This document shows, in pieces, positions 45,181 through 54,854 of a stretch of 64,000 nt of DNA. Source of the DNA: Amia ocellicauda. Lineage: Eukaryota; Chordata; Actinopteri; Amiiformes; Amiidae. The stretch lies in the NCBI RefSeq assembly GCF_036373705.1, contig NC_089852.1:32997707-33061706 (forward strand). Direction: 5' to 3'. The notes below the pieces were generated by a model. It was given only the letters and a program-made list of their open reading frames with translations, had not been told where the DNA came from and did not search any database. The first letter of the stretch is position 1; every line of letters starts with the position of its first letter. Position numbers and translations under genes: made by a program.

Positions 45181-45284
45181 TACAGATTTATTTCTATGGG
45201 AAATGATAGGTTGAGAATATGCATTTTACATGTTGTATTTACTCTGGTGAAGTCATCTCTTGATTGCTGACGTTGACACACATA
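44491..45284. other. Non-coding spacer with (GA)n(TG)n microsatellite
   Basis: No gene. A compound AG/TG repeat lies at 45115-45180 ('gagagagagagaga' then 'tgtgtgtgtgtg'). Confidence 0.7.
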
Positions 45285-45890
45285 CAGTGAGGGAAAAAAG
45301 TATTTGATCCCCTGCTGATTTTGTACGTTTGCCCACTGACAAAGAAATCATCAGTCTATAATTTTAATGGTAGGTGTATTTTAACAGTGAGAGACAGAAT
45401 AACAACAACAAAATCCAGAAAAACACATTTCAAAAAAGTTATGAATTGATTTGCATGTTAATGAGGGAAATAAGTATTTGACACCTTCGACTTAGTACTT
45501 GGTGGCAAAACCCTTGATGGCAATCACAGAGGTCAGACGTTTCTTGTAGTTGGCCCCCAGGTTTGCACACATCTCAGGAGGGATTTTGTCCCACTCCTCT
45601 TTGCAGATCCTCTCCAAGTCATTAAGGTTTCGAGGCTGATGTTTGGCAACTCGAACCTTCAGCTCCCTCCATAGATTTTCTATGGGATTAAGGTCTGCAG
45701 ACTGGTTAGGCCACTCCAGTACCTTAATGTGCTTCTTCTTGAGCCACTCCTTTGTTGCCTTGGCTGTGTGTTTTGGGTCATTGTCATGCTGGAATACCCA
45801 TCCACGACCCATTTTCAATGCCCTGGCTGAGGGAAGGAGGTTCTCACCCAAGATTTGATGGTACATGGCCCCGTCCATCGTCCTTTTGAT
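45285..45890 (-). mobile_element. Tc1-like transposon (family A), 3' half
   Basis: One terminal repeat begins 'cagtgagggaaaaaagtatt' at 45285 after TA (45283-45284). The element then runs through the C-terminal half of the transposase and stops abruptly near 45890 where unrelated sequence joins, so the 5' half is lost. Confidence 0.88.
45492..45878 (-). pseudogene. Tc1-like transposase C-terminal half
   Basis: 128 codons, [17 protein letters not shown] to [12 protein letters not shown] end (AIKGFATKY), covering the second and third catalytic residues: FQHDNDPKH (Asp retained here, unlike the copy at 33258) and [11 protein letters not shown]. The N-terminal DNA-binding part and first Asp are absent. 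Confidence 0.9.
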
Positions 45891-45894
45891 GCAG

Positions 45895-46012
45895 TGCAGT
45901 AAATTGTAAATTGGAATTTGTAAAATGTATTAATTTGAATTGCTATGTTTTAGTTAATTGAGCCAAAATTATGATAATTGTGTTACTGTCCAAATATTTA
46001 TGGACCTAACTG
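45895..46012. mobile_element. LINE2 3'-UTR-like scrap joined to another Tc1 end
   Basis: 45895-45955 ('taaattggaatttgtaaaatg') matches, in reverse, the 3' UTR of the L2 element near 59780-59850. It is followed by 'ctgtccaaatatttatggac' and 'ctaactg' ending at 46012 before TA, which is the terminal repeat type of a third Tc1/mariner family. A mosaic of fragments. Confidence 0.55.
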
Positions 46013-46490
46013 TATATCTTTAACAGTATGGTTTTGGTGTCAGTTCACATTTTATGAAGACACGTTTTTTTTTTTTTTTTTTTTTGCAAACACTTGCCAG
46101 TCACATATGAGCAGCATGAGAGCGAGCTGTTTTGTTTTAATCTCATGCATAATGTTTTCAGGTTCATTAAGCAAGCTACACAGTGCCACCATCCCCCATG
46201 ACTGTTTTCAGACTGCAAATCTAAGTAGTCTTCCTCCTGAAGGAGCTATATTAGGCTTGGTACCTCAGGGAAGCAGTCTATGGCTCTTCCTGATGTAGCT
46301 TGTTGCTTTTTCCTACAGGTAGCATAAGCATATTTCATCAGTATCGGTACTCAATTGATCTGAGTGTGTGTAATTTGGATACTTTTTCCTATTCTTTATT
46401 CCATTAGGCACTAATGTAAACATGTTTATGTTTCTGAAATAAAAGGTAGCATGTCCTCAAGGACGAACTGGACTTGCATCTAGGTCACAC

Positions 46491-46633
46491 TATAAATAAA
46501 TACATGCTCATTCCTGAAGCAAGACTTTTGTGATCTGGGATCACTCTCGCCTCTGGTGCTGAAGACTCAAGCATGAAGACTCAGCCTCCATTACAATATT
46601 CTTAACAAAGAAGCTGCAAGAAACATCACTGCA
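46491..46633 (+). promoter_or_regulatory. Putative promoter and 5' leader of OR4
   Basis: A TATA box 'tataaataaa' at 46491-46500 lies about 140 bases before the OR4 start. About 30 bases upstream of it the palindrome 'gtcctcaaggac' (46453-46464) resembles an O/E (Olf/EBF) factor site as found near olfactory genes. Transcription may start near 46520; whether a small intron is removed is unclear. Confidence 0.4.
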
Positions 46634-47566
46634 ATGGAGAACTCATCTGTTGTAGAAGTCTTCACACTCCAAGGGTTAAATGAAACAAAAGCCAATACAT
46701 TTATATTTTTTGCTATTGCTCTTCTTGCATACCTGCTGATATTTTTTTTCAATATGACACTGATCATTACAATCATCACTGAGAAAACCCTCTATGAGCC
46801 CATGTACATCTTCCTCTGTAACCTGTGTGTCAATGGACTGTATGGAACTGCTGGTCTGTATCCTAAACTCCTGGCTGACTTCCTCTCTGGCTCTCATGTG
46901 ATCTCATATGCTGGATGTCACCTTCAAGTATTTGTTATCTACACTTCTGTTCAGTGTGAATTTACCATTTTAACAGTGATGGCTTATGACAGGTATGTGG
47001 CAATATGCAAACCTTTACAGTACCACTCCATCATGACATCTCTGACAATTAGCAAATTCCTACTGGTATCTTGGCTTCTTCCATTCTGCGAACACTCAGT
47101 TTCTACTTGGTTATCTGTCCAACTGCCCCTGTGTGGCTCTCATATTGATAAACTGTACTGTGAAAACTGGTCAATTGTAAAGCTGTCTTGTGTAGACACA
47201 ACTATTAATAATCTCTATACATATACTGGTATTGTAATACATTTCTCTCAAACACTCTTTATTGTATATTCATACATCCAGATTGCTGGAGCATGTATAA
47301 AGTCTAGTGAAGAAAGGAGTAAGTTCATGCAGACCTGTTTGCCCCATTTGATAAGCTTAATCAATTTAATTGTTACCATGCTTTTTGATTTGATGTACTC
47401 TCGGTATGGTTCAAGGAACATCCCACAGCCTGTTCGCAATTTCCTGGCAGTGGAATTTCTACTCATCCCTCCTCTTTTAAATCCCCTCATATATGGCTTG
47501 AAGCTGAGTCAGATTCGCAGGAGAGTTATGAAATCACTTAATAGAAAAGTAGACATTAGTCTGTGA
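46634..47566 (+). CDS. Odorant receptor, fish type (OR4)
   Basis: An intact 310-aa seven-transmembrane odorant receptor starting MENSSVVEVFTLQGLNETK, with two N-glycosylation sites (NSS and NET). Motifs: LYEPMYIFLCNLCVNGLYGT, TM3 cysteine in AGCHLQVF, MAYDRYVAICKPLQYHSIMT, ECL2 cysteines (LPLCGSH, LYCENW, LSCVD), SKFMQTCLPH ahead of TM6 and canonical NPLIYG in TM7. The VNGLYG and TTINNLY signatures place it with OR1 and OR2 among fish type-I receptors, but it is clearly diverged from them and keeps NPxxY. Confidence 0.93.
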   Translation: MENSSVVEVFTLQGLNETKANTFIFFAIALLAYLLIFFFNMTLIITIITEKTLYEPMYIFLCNLCVNGLYGTAGLYPKLLADFLSGSHVISYAGCHLQVFVIYTSVQCEFTILTVMAYDRYVAICKPLQYHSIMTSLTISKFLLVSWLLPFCEHSVSTWLSVQLPLCGSHIDKLYCENWSIVKLSCVDTTINNLYTYTGIVIHFSQTLFIVYSYIQIAGACIKSSEERSKFMQTCLPHLISLINLIVTMLFDLMYSRYGSRNIPQPVRNFLAVEFLLIPPLLNPLIYGLKLSQIRRRVMKSLNRKVDISL

Positions 47567-50325
47567 CACCAAATATTAGCAATATTAGACTCTGGAATTT
47601 ATGCAGTGCACATATGTTGGAATCATAAGTAATAGCAGGGATGGGCGGTGAACTTATTTCCAATCATGGCACTTCTGACTAATGTGGGATCCTATGTGAT
47701 TTTCTTTTTTTGCAGTTTCCTCTGATTTGTGATTCGTGCTCAATGAATCAGTTTTCTAGTTGTATGAGTGTATGAGTTGGGGCGTGGGGTGTTGTTCAGT
47801 ATTTTTATTATTTCTAAATGATGGGCAGTTCACGGGGCTTACTAGGTCTCTGCCAGAGGACCATCCCCATTGATATGTATGACACACTCCATCAGTAGCC
47901 AAGCTCTGGTTGGCTGATCTTCACCAGTATCCTTAAACAGGCTCTGCCCCTCCCAACACTTTAACAGTTTAGGCATACAGCTGGAAAAACCAAGACTGGA
48001 AGTTGGAGGGGAGCTCACAATCGAACACCAAGCATTCAGAGGCAGTTTTCATGACTCAGTGAATGGTCAGGTACAATTAGCAGCAGTGAAATGAACAGTG
48101 AAACTCATGTCAAGGTAGCTATAACATCCACTGTATATCCATTAGAAATATTTCCACATAAAAAAAACATTAATCTGCAATGTCCAGTGTGAATAACAGT
48201 ATGAAGAAGACTCACAAGCATATAGAATAATATCCTGATAGTCCCTATCAAGTGATAAGTGTTTAAAGGATATTTAATAATTCATTACACGGACATAATA
48301 CTCTTTGACATGTACAGTAGAAGTCAATGGATATGGACATTTACCTGAACTATGAGCTTCACAGGGAAATATAAATTGGCAAAGTTTACTGACATTTTAT
48401 TGGGAATGTGATTTAATGGACTGTAATTGTTAGATCCATGCTTCATTCTTGTATTTATGACTTTTCATAGCCTCTACAATATCAAGATTATGTTATAATT
48501 TTTGTATTGCTTTAATCTCCAAACCTATATCTCTACATATCTGCTCTTGTCCTCTGGTCCTCACAATTTGTTGACTCAAAGTTTGTCGTTTTGCTAATGA
48601 ATATAGGAAATGTTTTTGTTAATCGTCGTCATCACCCGTTGATGTCAGAGCTACAAAGTCACTCAGTGGTTTATGTATTGGCCCAGGAAGGTGGCCAGCA
48701 GCTGTTTTAAACTGATGTTATTACAGTATGAAAATATTAAAAGAAAAAATGACTAAAATAAATATTGCCTCATCACATTATATTTCTTGCTTACGTATGG
48801 CCCTTGGATATCTGTTTTCACACTGACTTCTCAATCTCAAATTTTTTTCTCATTTTATAAAATATATATGAAAGCCTTTATGAGTTGTTAAGGAAGTCCA
48901 TCTAAAAAAACACACTCACATAGTTTATCCAAACTTATAATGCAAAGAATAATAAAGGAGCAAATGTTGAACTTTCAGTGTTCTTCATTAATCAGAAATA
49001 ACAATACAGCATATTCCTATCCTCTCATAACAAGAAATAATGAGACCTTAGACAGATCCTAACCGAGTGAATACAGATAAAAATTTAAGAGTCGCCTTCA
49101 GACAGAGCTGGGTTAAAGTATGAGCTCATTGAACATAGAGAAGAGGGGATTCCATCGAAACATTGAGTTAATGTTTTTGTGTATTGTTTGTTTTGTTTTT
49201 TTAAATCAATTAATGCAGGCAGTTTTCTTTTTTTAAGATTGCAGAAAAATTAGAACAAAGAAGCTTCTTAGATTGGAACAAAAAACAATATCATTATATA
49301 ATATTTATATTAAAATATTTAGTAAAATAATGCATTAACAGCAAAGCTCTACTATTTTGTGTGATGTATTTTGAATTTAACACTATTTTCTGACTTTTGT
49401 TCAGTTATTGGCCCTCGTCTCATTCTGAAATCAATACTGTAATGCCGAGATTTTGGATTATGTACAACCTCCTTACCTGCCTTTATAAAACAGCTTTGAG
49501 ACGAAAATGAAAAATAAACATTTGGATAAAACTTTACTTATGAACATTACACACAATATTTGCACGGCAGAAACACTGCATTGACATTGGTATTTTTTTT
49601 TAAATGAGCACATATACATGAACATAAAAAATTAATAAAATTAAGTTTACGCAATAAACTGTTAACAGCTGTAGAAATCATTATGCACATATCTCAGCAG
49701 ATGTATACAATTACACAACTTAAATAACCACTTATAGAAATAGTATATAATAAAATAAAACATCTTATCCAATGTTAAAGCACTTTGGAAATGTGTTTAT
49801 TGCAGCTGCTTATATCAATACACAAAACACACTTTTTAACACTACCGTGCATTTGCCACAAAGTGCCTTTCCACACTGTGTGCATATGGCCATTCAATTA
49901 AAAAATAACAAATTAAATGTATTATGTGCCAAAGTGGATATTTCATATACCAAAGTGGATATATCATATAGCAGAAAAAATAAATTATATTTCAAAGTAG
50001 ATATATTATATAGCACAAAACATTAATTTCTACACATTATATATGTATATATTATTATCATTATTTTATTAGCAGATGTCACAAAATATATACAATTCAA
50101 GAATCATAACTGGTAAAGCTCTCGTCTGTCTGTCCCCTGATCGGCTCAGCAAGTTTCTAACTTTCCTTTGGAATTCAATCTTGCTCACGCTCAGGTCTCT
50201 GGATCAATGCAATGATTAGTCAGCTTTGATCATGAATGCTATGTCTTTTGTATAAGGTGTAGGGCTGGTGACAGGCTGGGATTTGAATTACACTTCGGAT
50301 TAGAAACATGCTTTTTTCCAACAGT
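47567..50325. other. Intergenic AT-rich DNA after OR4
   Basis: No gene supported. Imperfect tandem copies of 'aaagtggatat..catata' (three units) lie near 49930-50015. The 50110-50280 part is unassigned. Confidence 0.4.
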
Positions 50326-50329
50326 TTAA

Positions 50330-51263
50330 CACTAGAAGCGCCAACATTTTGAACTACCTACAAGCGCCATAGCCGGTCATTGTAACCGATAGCTCTTTAA
50401 CAGCTGAAATATGACATTCAAAGGCAAACTATCATATAAAACTCAGAAGTTTTATTCATGAACATCAAATCCAACATTTACATAGCACAACTGAAGTATT
50501 TAAATTTAAATGTGATCATAAAACATTAATATTATTCCTATAAATACAATATAAACACACTTTTTTCTAAACACGCACACTGCAGTCAAAACATGAATAA
50601 CTATATAGCCTACAATAAGCAAAAAGATCAAAAACGGCATACAATAAGATAATAAAACAAGTGTTAATGTAAGTATTGGAATAATGCTCTATAGCAATAT
50701 TTTATAGTTCAAAAATAATTATTGCATTCATCAAAACATAATTGTACACTAAAGTAAATATTTTCAACATCGTGTAAACTTTGTTTTCAACATACAGTGT
50801 CTGTCATTGCCAGTATCGCTGATGCCCCTGAATCAGTCATGTTCATATACATGGCATGTCCAAAACGAGCTCTCTTCAGTCTCCGTTTCCAATCCATGTT
50901 GATTTGCGGGTAATCACTGTATCCACTCAATCTGACTACAGTTGCGTGTATTTTTCAAGCACATGAAACACTGTAGATAGGTAGAGATCGCCACTGACTG
51001 ACTGTATTGTAAAGGACAAGCAGGATTATACATTATATTTGATTTATTATGCATTTAAATGACCGGTCAAAATAACCTGATTTTGTATGTAAGTTTATAA
51101 CTTATTTATTTTCACGTTTATCCAGCTAAAACGCTGTAGGCATGTTTAATACACATATTTAGGAAAAGAAATGAATGGGTATGCGCAGTGTATTTAGGAA
51201 CACAGAGTAACTCAAATTTTAATAACCAAATCAGTCAAATTGACCGGCTCTGCGCTTCTAGTG
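50330..51263. mobile_element. piggyBac-like non-autonomous element, 934 bp
   Basis: Ends 'cactagaagcgc' (50330) and 'gcgcttctagtg' (51263) are inverted copies and are flanked on both sides by TTAA (50326-50329 and 51264-51267), the target of piggyBac-type transposases. Subterminal 'gccggtcattg' and 'caaattgaccggc' form a second inverted pair. No transposase is encoded. Kolobok elements also use TTAA, so the superfamily is probable rather than certain. Confidence 0.78.
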
Positions 51264-51298
51264 TTAAATTAAGTGCCTGATGTAATTGTGTGATTTCA

Positions 51299-51386
51299 GA
51301 CAACAGTGGCATTTAAGAAAAGAGGAGAAAATGCAGCAAAGTCAAAGTGGAATTATACAGAATTTGTTCTACTTGGAGTCCATCCA
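51299..51386 (+). pseudogene. Odorant receptor N-terminal relic
   Basis: After an acceptor-like 'gtgtgatttcag' (ends 51298) comes an ATG at 51331 (MQQSQSG) and, one frame away from 51348, WNYTEFVLLGVHP. That is the classic OR amino-terminus: glycosylation site NYT plus TEFVLLGV leading into TM1. A single-base deletion near 51348 separates ATG and motif. The similarity stops at 51386 where unrelated sequence ('taggggcgcccaaatg') joins. The spacing of acceptor and start resembles OR3. Confidence 0.6.
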
Positions 51387-51866
51387 TAGGGGCGCCCAAA
51401 TGAGTGAAGATATATATTTTTTTAACTTTTACAATTTTTTTACTAATAGTATTTTAATACTATTAATTCGAAATATTACCAAAAAGCGAAAGCCCCCACA
51501 ACAACATAACTACATAGCTTATTATGCCATATTTTCTGTGTTGCCTGCAGGTTCACCCCGGCCCGCCGCATCAATCGCCCCCCCGCTGCTCTCATAGTTA
51601 GACTTACACGATTGTGGGGGGGCGAGTTCAGTTATCTGAAACAGTGAGTGACATTGAATGCGAAACATGATCAATTAGCATCAGTAGCCACTTCAAACGA
51701 TGCCCACAGAAGAAAAAGAAGAAGAGGAGAAAACACGAGATAAGGACAGAGGTAATGTGATGTGATGAATGAATAGTTTATCTAATTGCATAGTTACCAT
51801 TGGAGCAGTGTTACTACTAGCCAGCTTACTTTGGACAATACTAGTAATGCTCGCTAATTTAAATAG
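51387..51866. other. Unassigned repeat-like sequence after the OR relic
   Basis: It begins 'taggggcgcccaaatgagtg', contains a C-rich 'ccccggcccgccgc' block near 51560 and a glutamate/lysine-rich short frame near 51700. It could be an end of a hAT-type element with the opposite end near 54157 ('cagggccggccctg'), but the ends do not match well. Confidence 0.3.
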
Positions 51867-51874
51867 CTAGCTAG

Positions 51875-53683
51875 TGTAGTGTAAGGTACACTTATAAATT
51901 TCAATTAAAGAAGTGAATTTATAGTATCACCTTATCACGAATCCTGGAATCTTGTAGAACTCAATTTGTGTAATAATTGGACGCAGACACCAATTCCAAA
52001 GATATAAATTGTCAAATTTATTCAAAAACAAAGACTAAATGTAGCACTACACTAATTATACAAAAGGGAAAAACGAATAAAAAATTCAACTCTAGATCAA
52101 CAAATCAAAGACAAATCACGTCCGTGACCAAATCAAAGACCATGGGATCGCATATGATAACACACAAATCGTTAAACAAAAAAGGTTATAAACACATTGA
52201 CTACAATACCGGTTAGTAAGACGAAGGTGAGTCTCTCATTAGTATTGTAAGTCAGACATTAAATAACTACGCAGGTTAGTATTTATGTCAGGTAACTTCT
52301 CGTTATATATATATATATCAGTCTCATTTACGTTTAGGTGCCGAGAAAGATCCTATCATTACTTGTTACCACAATTTCCCTTAACTGATTATTATTCAAT
52401 GATTAAGGATAGGCAGGGCCACCAATAATCTAATGTCTATTAACTTGTGTCAATTTCAGACTAAACAGTTAAACAGGAATGAGAAGATATTTCTCGGCGT
52501 TGACAGATTTTATTTGTAAAATTATCAACAAAACAGTTTAATGCAACACACATTTATATTTAAGAAAACTAAATGATATTACACATTCTAGAGTTATAAA
52601 TCACAGATTAACATTTCTAATTGATTTCTCAAATGTCATGAATCACAAACTCCAAACTGTTAAACTTATCTGAACTTCGTCGCAGAGAGGCCTCTCTGGC
52701 TTCGGGCTCAGATAACAGCACATGGCACGAGGTCCGTGTGGTTTGGAACAAAGGCAGTCCGGTTCGGCTTTGTCCAAGAACTTCCACTCAGTCGATGCAC
52801 CTGGAAGTTGGGGTTTCGCGAATGTAGAGTCTTTTCCAAACAGATTTTCCACTGGTTTGAAGGCTCCAAGGTTGTGCACAAAATCTTCTTTGTAAGCAGA
52901 GTTCCACCGTAGTTACTTGAAGACAAAGTCTTTGAGGAAAGCAGGGCCCTCTTTGTTCCAAGGGTCAAGTTTCTTAAGACTCAAATAGCTATTTAAATGA
53001 CTGAACACTTTCGTATACAGTCGACTTAGTCAATTGTCCAGCTGTAAAACTCCACTGATCAGGTGGGCACAGGCGGGCATGCACAGTCTGTAAAGTTCTT
53101 TATTTAATAAAGTCCTTTAAAAGAATTCTTCGTACGGCTCAATCTCCTTTTCCCAGTTTAACTCTTCTGTTGCTGGAAAAGACTTGGTTGGTTTCTGGTT
53201 CCGGTTCGGGCAACAGAGCTACAGGTTGAGCTGTGGCAGCGAGTTTCTGGTTCAGGTTAGAGAGAGAGAAAAAGAGGTCGTGCGCTGTTCTTTATACGTC
53301 TGTCAGATCAATAGGTGATTGGTTCTTGAGTTTTTGAGATTGGATTTCGGTTTCAGCCCCCATTGTCCTATTGGAGGGGGGCTTGATTTATGACTGATGT
53401 CAATCCATGCCATCTTCGTAGCTCTATGTCAGGATTTCGGCTCTCGTCCACTTTTTTATTACCTTACAGGCCCCTTTCTCCAGACATCTCATAGCAGGAT
53501 TCCAAACTATTTGGCCTATTCTCGGTGCCATCCTCCCCAAAACTGTCACTTTGATGTAAACCAGTTCCAAGCTGATGAGTTAAGGAAATCTGATAACTGT
53601 GGGGGAAAGAGGTCTTCTTTAGATCAGTGCTTCAGCTCAGAGCTAAAATGCTCTTATCAAAATACACCCAACATAACGCTACA
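51875..53683 (-). mobile_element. Large solo LTR, 1.8 kb, retrovirus-like
   Basis: On the minus strand the unit runs from 'tgtagcgttatgttgggtgt' (53683) to 'ggtaccttacactaca'-type sequence at 51875, so it has TG...CA ends. Both flanks read 'ctagctag' (51867-51874 and 53684-53691), giving a direct duplication. Inside are a TATA box ('cgtataaagaac', about 53297 reversed) and AATAAA signals (about 53106 and 52515). The short frames within it are not genes. No internal gag-pol sequence is present, so it is a solo LTR of an old retrovirus-like element; its exceptional length would fit epsilon- or foamy-like fish elements, but that is a guess. Confidence 0.7.
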
Positions 53684-53691
53684 CTAGCTAG

Positions 53692-54854
53692 AGTCAATAT
53701 CAGTTACTTTTTCCTTAAATTAATTAGGGAATGTTGGAAAGACTATTCAGGTGTTTGAGGAATAACCTAAATTATAACATAAGTGTGCTGCATGAACCAT
53801 CCACTTATTTATAATTCGTTTTACATCACTTGTTTGCTGCAAGAAAGGCAAGGCTATAGAACATTATGCTACATTATGCATATTGCACTAAGGTTTCTGT
53901 AATATAGTTGTTTCTTGCAATACTCTTATTTATATTGTATTTATAATTTGTTTTATGTCACTTGTTTCTTTAATATTGTTTTTATTTTGTGTTTTTTTTT
54001 GTTTCTAAAATAAAGAAAATCTCAAAGACATAAAGCTGTGCAGTTTCTGTGTGAGTGTATGAACACAATGATTGGTGGTGGAATTGGCTGCAATGCAAGG
54101 GGCACCAGCTAAAATCTTGCCTAGGGCACCAATTGGTCAGGGCCGGCCCTGGATTCCATGGACTCGGACAGGGGTGGAATGTACTGAATTACAACTACTC
54201 TCGTTCCTGTAATTGAGTAGCTTTTTTGTGTACTTTTACTTTTTTGAGAATTTTTCAAATTTGGTAATTTTACTTTTACTTAAGTATGTTTTGAGTTAAG
54301 TATTGTACTTCATTACTTTTAAAAAGGCATTAATTACAGAGTACAAATTGTGTAGGCTGTCATGAAAAAAAAATGTGTGTGATAGACAGACAAATGGACC
54401 AATAACTGAAGAAACAGTACATTCAAATGTCAAGCATCCCACCCACAACACTCAACAGGCCAATCACAGTGTATGTCGTGATGTTACGGTTGGTCAGTCA
54501 ATTAATCAAAGATTTGAAGTCAGTCCTCCAGGCTAACAGCAGTGATGGAAGTTAACTAGCTAGCTATCTAGCCACGAGTATTAGTCAGTAGGGGTGAACA
54601 TTTTTTAATCCAAATTGAAGATCGATCGAAACAATCTTGATTATTTTTTTGTTTGGCTTTTCCAAACCAATATTAATTCAAGAATCAGCAAAAACAAAAC
54701 AACAGCAGACAATAAATACCTCTGCATTTGTGCATTTCTCCCACTTATCAGTTCTTATGTTACTAAATATTTTAATTAAATACCTATACTAATAGGTACC
54801 TATTAATCCCTATTCCAGCTGTAAACTCCTCAAAATTAATAAATTATTAACACT
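53692..54854. other. Non-coding, repeat-derived
   Basis: It contains 'cagggccggccctg' at about 54143 (hAT-type end) and, from about 54170, a 'ggggtggaatgtactgaatt' segment rich in 'tacttttactt', a fish repeat type common near hAT ends. No gene. Confidence 0.35.

Noticed and set aside
52643-52968. 78- and 86-codon minus-strand frames
   Set aside because: They overlap inside the 1.8-kb solo LTR and have no recognisable domain.
51387-54157. A single hAT element with ends 'taggggcgccc' and 'gggccggccctg'
   Set aside because: The ends are not convincing inverted copies and the flanks give no exact 8-bp duplication.
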